NCBI RefSeq assembly: GCF_012273515.2
Contig: NZ_CP050975.2
Span: forward strand, 5,704,001-5,768,000
Source: Streptomyces sp. RPA4-2
GTDB lineage: Bacteria > Actinomycetota > Actinomycetes > Streptomycetales > Streptomycetaceae
Direction: 5' to 3'
Length of the DNA stretch: 64,000 nucleotides
The position numbers and the translations under genes are program-made. Within the stretch, counting starts at the first letter, position 1. Each line of letters starts with the position of its first letter. This document shows positions 60,918 to 64,000 of the stretch, piece by piece. The notes below the pieces were generated by a model that saw only the letters and a list, made by a program, of their open reading frames with translations, did no database searches and had not been told where the DNA came from.

Positions 60918-62390
60918 ATGTCCCTGCTCGCCGCCGCCGCGCCCGAGACCCCACCCCACACCGGTGGACTCATCGCCCTCATCCACGGCACCGCCGGCCT
61001 CCTCACGGTCGCCGCGCTCGGCATCCTGCTGCTCCTCTTCCTGATCATCAAGGTCAGACTGCAGCCGTTCGTCGCGCTGCTCGCGGTCTCCATAGCCGTC
61101 GGCCTCGCGGCCGGTCTCTCGGTCACCGAACTCTTCGGCACCGTCCAGCGATCCGACGCCGTCTCGCTCATCGAGTCCGGCATGGGCGGCACCCTCGGCC
61201 ACATCGCGATCATCATCGGGCTCGGCACCATGCTCGGCGCCGTGCTCGAAGTCTCCGGCGGAGCCGAGGTGTTGGCCTCCCGGCTGCTCCAGCTCTTCGG
61301 GGAGAAGCGCGCACCGCTCGCCATGGGCCTCACCGGCCTCATCTTCGGCATCCCGGTCTTCTTCGACGTCGGCATCTTCGTCCTCGCGCCGATCGTCTAC
61401 GCGGCCGCCAAGCGCGGCGGCAAGTCGATCCTCCTGTACTGCCTGCCGCTGCTCGCCGGCCTGTCCATGACCCACGCTTTCCTGCCGCCGCACCCGGGCC
61501 CGGTGGCCGCCGCCGGTCTGCTCCACGTCGACCTCGGCTGGGTCATCCTGATGGGCATCGTCTGCGGCATCCCCGCCGTGCTCGCCGCCTGGGCCTGGGC
61601 CGCCTGGGTCGGCAAGCGGATCTTCGTCCCCGTACCGCAGGACATGGTCGAGGCCGCCGACGAGGCGAAGGCCGCGCTGGTCGAGGAACAGCGGACCGCC
61701 GGCGTCACGCCGCGTGAGGCGCCGGTGCCGCTCGGCACGGTGCTGGCCATCATCGGTACGCCGTTGGTGCTGATCCTGCTCGCGACCTTCTCCTCGATCG
61801 CCTTCGACCCCTCCACCGGCCGCTCGGTCATCGAGTTCTTCGGCCACCCCTTCGTCGCCCTGACGATCGCGCTGCTGCTGGCGTACTACCTGCTCGGCAT
61901 CCGTCGCGGCTGGTCCCGCAAGTCGCTGGAGACGGTGTCCACCGCCTCCCTCAAGCCGGTCGGCAACATCCTGCTCGTGGTCGGCGCGGGCGGTGTCTTC
62001 GGCGCGGTCCTCAAGGGCAGCGGGGTCGCCCAGGCCCTCTCCGACACCTTCAACGACGTCGGCCTGCCGGTGGTCGTCCTCGCCTACCTGATCTCCCTGG
62101 TCCTGCGGGTCGCCCAGGGCTCGGCCACGGTCGCCATCGTCACCACGGCCGGCATCGTGGCCCCGCTGCTGACGGAGGGCGACCACTCCCAGGCGTTCGT
62201 CGCGCTGGTCATCATGGCCATCTCGGCGGGCTCCATCTTCGCCTCGCACGTCAACGACGGCGGGTTCTGGATGGTCGCGAAGTACTTCGGCATCTCCGAA
62301 CGGGACACCCTCAAGACCTGGACGGTCCTGGAGTCGGTGCTGTCAGTGGCGGGCTTCGCGGTGGCGGCGGTGGTGAGCCTGTTCGTGTAG
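60918..62390 (+). CDS. GntP-family gluconate/sugar-acid:H+ symporter
   Basis: 490 aa, about 12-14 helices (LLTVAALGILLLLFLIIKV, FVALLAVSIAVGLAAGLSV, IAIIIGLGTMLGAVLEVSGG, PLAMGLTGLIFGIPVFFDVG, MTHAFLPPHPGPVAAAGLL, GNILLVVGAGGVFGAVLKGSG). The FGIPVFFDVGIFVLAPI and HPGPVAAA motifs are diagnostic of GntP permeases. ATG 60918 (GAGG upstream); ATG 60894 is possible but less well placed. It probably imports the sugar acid phosphorylated by the PfkB kinase. No further gene is coupled to it. Confidence 0.94.
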   Translation: MSLLAAAAPETPPHTGGLIALIHGTAGLLTVAALGILLLLFLIIKVRLQPFVALLAVSIAVGLAAGLSVTELFGTVQRSDAVSLIESGMGGTLGHIAIIIGLGTMLGAVLEVSGGAEVLASRLLQLFGEKRAPLAMGLTGLIFGIPVFFDVGIFVLAPIVYAAAKRGGKSILLYCLPLLAGLSMTHAFLPPHPGPVAAAGLLHVDLGWVILMGIVCGIPAVLAAWAWAAWVGKRIFVPVPQDMVEAADEAKAALVEEQRTAGVTPREAPVPLGTVLAIIGTPLVLILLATFSSIAFDPSTGRSVIEFFGHPFVALTIALLLAYYLLGIRRGWSRKSLETVSTASLKPVGNILLVVGAGGVFGAVLKGSGVAQALSDTFNDVGLPVVVLAYLISLVLRVAQGSATVAIVTTAGIVAPLLTEGDHSQAFVALVIMAISAGSIFASHVNDGGFWMVAKYFGISERDTLKTWTVLESVLSVAGFAVAAVVSLFV

Positions 62391-62440
62391 GTACGGGGCG
62401 TCTTCGTACAACAGTCGCGTTGCCAACTTGGGGGCTGGCT

Positions 62441-63163
62441 GTGTCCGACACAGGATCTTCGACCATACTGCCCGCTGTGGAGCAGCGCATAGGTTCGAAG
62501 AGCCAGCCCCTGGACGCCGCCGCGGTGAACCCGGCGTACATCCCCGGGCTCACGTCACCCGCGAAGGCGGAGCCGAAGGACGCGGCCGTCGAGGAGGCCG
62601 CGTCCGAGGAGACCGCCTCCGAAGAGGCCGTGTCCGAGGAGGCGGTTGTCGAGGACGCCGCCCCCGAGACGCCGGCCGCCGAGAAGGCATCCGCCGAGCC
62701 GGGAGAGGAGGCCACCTCCGAATCCGACTCGGACTCCGAGCCCGAACCCGAACCCGACCCGGACGGACCGGTGTTCGAGGCGTCCGACCGGCGCGCCTCG
62801 ATCAAGGCCGACCACAGCGGCGTGCACCTGCGTCTGGACGACCAGGAGGCGGAGTTCCGCTGGGACGAGATCGGGGCCGTGGAGACGGAGTCGCCCCGCT
62901 TCGGGAAGCGGTTCACCGTCACGGTGCACACGCCGGACCGCCGTTGGTACCCGATAGAGATCGAGGCGACGGCCCGGGCCCGCTTCAAGGAGTGGGAGGA
63001 CCAGCTCGACGCCGTGCTGGACGCCTACTTCGAGGAGGGCGCCCCGGAAGAGGACGCCCCCGACGGGGACATCCCCGCCGAGGACACCTCCACCGAGGAC
63101 CCCTCCGCCGAGGGCGTCAAGGGCGTCCGGGTCGAGGACACCCCGGCCGAGGACACCCCGTAG
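62441..63163 (+). CDS. Acidic protein with PH-like C-terminal domain
   Basis: 240 aa, GTG 62441 after TTGGGGG. Residues about 45-115 are an Ala/Glu/Pro tract (EEAASEETASEEAVSEEAVV and similar) with very low complexity. Residues about 120-195 form a compact beta domain (RASIKADHSGVHLRLDDQEAEFRWDEIGAVETE ... FTVTVHTPDRRWYPIEIEA) like bacterial PH-type domains. The tail again is Glu/Asp-rich repeats (AEDTSTEDPSAEG). Cytoplasmic. Function unknown. Confidence 0.75.
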   Translation: MSDTGSSTILPAVEQRIGSKSQPLDAAAVNPAYIPGLTSPAKAEPKDAAVEEAASEETASEEAVSEEAVVEDAAPETPAAEKASAEPGEEATSESDSDSEPEPEPDPDGPVFEASDRRASIKADHSGVHLRLDDQEAEFRWDEIGAVETESPRFGKRFTVTVHTPDRRWYPIEIEATARARFKEWEDQLDAVLDAYFEEGAPEEDAPDGDIPAEDTSTEDPSAEGVKGVRVEDTPAEDTP

Positions 63164-63167
63164 GCGC

Positions 63168-63211
63168 GGGGGAACCGCGCGACCAGCCGTACGCGGCCGC
63201 GCGGTTCCCCC
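63168..63211. terminator. Hairpin terminator between convergent genes
   Basis: A perfect 14-bp stem (63168-63181 with 63198-63211) and a 16-nt loop between the acidic protein and the carboxypeptidase gene. Confidence 0.8.
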
Positions 63212-63230
63212 CTACCAAGGACCGCCCCGG

Positions 63231-64000
63231 TCAGGCGCAGTACTGCGCCTCCTTGCCGATGGACCGGTACATGCAGTCCGCGTTCTCCAGCAGTTGGAGC
63301 ACCGCGTCCCGGTTCCGCGAGGTCTCCCGCTCGATCACCTCGTCGGGCGGGTAGAACCCGCCGCCGGAACTGGACGTCGGGTACATCTCGAAGGTGAAAT
63401 CGAAGATCTTCTGGGAGCCCCAGAGATAGTCGTCGATCGAACCGTCGGTGATGTACAGGTCGCTGGACTGCTCCGGCGTGTACCCGTTGCTGGCGGCCAT
63501 CTTCCGCCCGACGGTCCTGAACGCGGCGGCGTCGTCCGCGGTCATGCCGGTCGCGGTGTCGGCGGTGGTGTACCCGAAGGGCCACAGCACGAGTTCGCTG
63601 TACGTGTGGAAGTCGATCCCGGCCCTGATCTGCTGTTTGCCGCCGACGACGCGGCCGCGTACGAAGTCGGCGACCACCTTCACCTCGGGCGCCGACTCGG
63701 CGGAGGCGCCGCGGTAGGTCTCGGAGGACGTGGAGCCGGACGAGCCGCCGCAGCAGCCCCACTTGTAGTTCCAGTTGCGGTTGAGGTCCGTACCGACGTA
63801 CGAGGAACCGGAGTTGGGCTGGCGGTTCTTGCGCCAGGACCGGTACGAGCCGGTCGCGATGTCGTACTCACCGCCGTCGGGGTTGAGGTCCGGGACGATC
63901 CAGATCTCGCGACCGTTCACCATGTTGGTGACGCGGGAGTCGCTGCCGTATCCGGCCCCGAGCTCGCGCAGCAGATACAGCGCCATCTCGACGGTCAGAT
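63231..64000 (-). CDS. M14 zinc carboxypeptidase, C-terminal part (continues beyond window)
   Basis: The visible C-terminal part (about 256 codons) is of the carboxypeptidase A/T type. It has [28 protein letters not shown], the zinc His in [15 protein letters not shown] and the catalytic Glu in DFTFEMYP. The frame runs open to the window edge ([18 protein letters not shown]), so the signal peptide and the first HxxE zinc motif are outside. Extra cysteines ([28 protein letters not shown]) suggest an exported, disulfide-bonded enzyme. Confidence 0.93.
   Translation of the reverse strand, partial: LTVEMALYLLRELGAGYGSDSRVTNMVNGREIWIVPDLNPDGGEYDIATGSYRSWRKNRQPNSGSSYVGTDLNRNWNYKWGCCGGSSGSTSSETYRGASAESAPEVKVVADFVRGRVVGGKQQIRAGIDFHTYSELVLWPFGYTTADTATGMTADDAAAFRTVGRKMAASNGYTPEQSSDLYITDGSIDDYLWGSQKIFDFTFEMYPTSSSGGGFYPPDEVIERETSRNRDAVLQLLENADCMYRSIGKEAQYCA

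Noticed and set aside
1..64000. Biosynthetic gene cluster for a secondary metabolite
   Set aside because: A lone P450 at the window edge and a pump are not accompanied by PKS, NRPS, terpene or RiPP core genes.

Overview
This 64 kb window looks like a Streptomyces chromosome. GC is very high, genes are packed with ATGA/GTGA start-stop overlaps, GTG starts are common, and it carries the mycothiol enzyme Mca, a GTP-type PEP carboxykinase and several typical actinomycete conserved proteins. From memory, the order msrA-metB-(sigma-like)-MarR-ilvA-ABC pair-greA-mca-DUF255 protein-hemolysin III-pckA matches the central S. coelicolor chromosome (around SCO4956-SCO4979). I could not run the alignment that would confirm this.

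Layout. (1) 1-12.9 kb is accessory: the 3' end of a P450 and a secreted alkaline phosphatase, then a DUF4291 gene split in two by about 6.2 kb of inserted DNA. The insert consists of two back-to-back units with matching terminal inverted repeats and a 9-bp direct repeat at each of three junctions. The left unit carries a TetR/substrate-binding/isomerase/NmrA gene set and a restriction-endonuclease fragment. The right unit carries a HEAT-like protein and an intact DUF4291 paralogue. A serine hydrolase, a VOC protein and two hypothetical proteins follow. (2) 12.9-32.7 kb is mostly core: a PAS-GAF-SpoIIE-HATPase phosphatase, msrA, metB, a sigma-like/membrane protein pair, MarR, ilvA preceded by a 9-codon leader, a DrrAB-type ABC exporter with a clear promoter-operator, greA, DUF4307, mca, a large STAND-type NTPase/TPR protein, a Uma2-like remnant and a DUF255 thioredoxin-domain protein. 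(3) 32.9-39.7 kb is a four-gene surface-glycan block: a processive GT2, a GT39-like membrane glycosyltransferase, a DPM1-like GT2 with a GtrA domain, and a secreted galactose-oxidase-like copper radical enzyme. (4) 39.7-45.8 kb holds a Mut7-C protein, an MFS-TetR drug-efflux pair with a self-contained operator, hemolysin III and pckA. (5) 46.0-50.4 kb is a translationally coupled four-gene operon: solute-binding-like protein, TelA-like protein, a lipoprotein fusing a solute-binding-like domain to VWA, and a small membrane protein. (6) 50.5-64 kb has an SDR/HTH pair, an aminotransferase, a secreted trypsin-like protease, a D-amino-acid/sugar-acid catabolic locus (D-aminoacylase, PLP deaminase, PfkB kinase, IclR, RidA, GntP permease), an acidic hypothetical protein and a partial M14 carboxypeptidase.

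The strongest unusual signals are the tandem TIR-bounded units inside DUF4291, the coupled SBP-TelA-SBP/VWA operon, the glycosyltransferase-copper oxidase block, the ilvA leader ORF, and several tight operator palindromes. No tRNA, rRNA or CRISPR array was seen.
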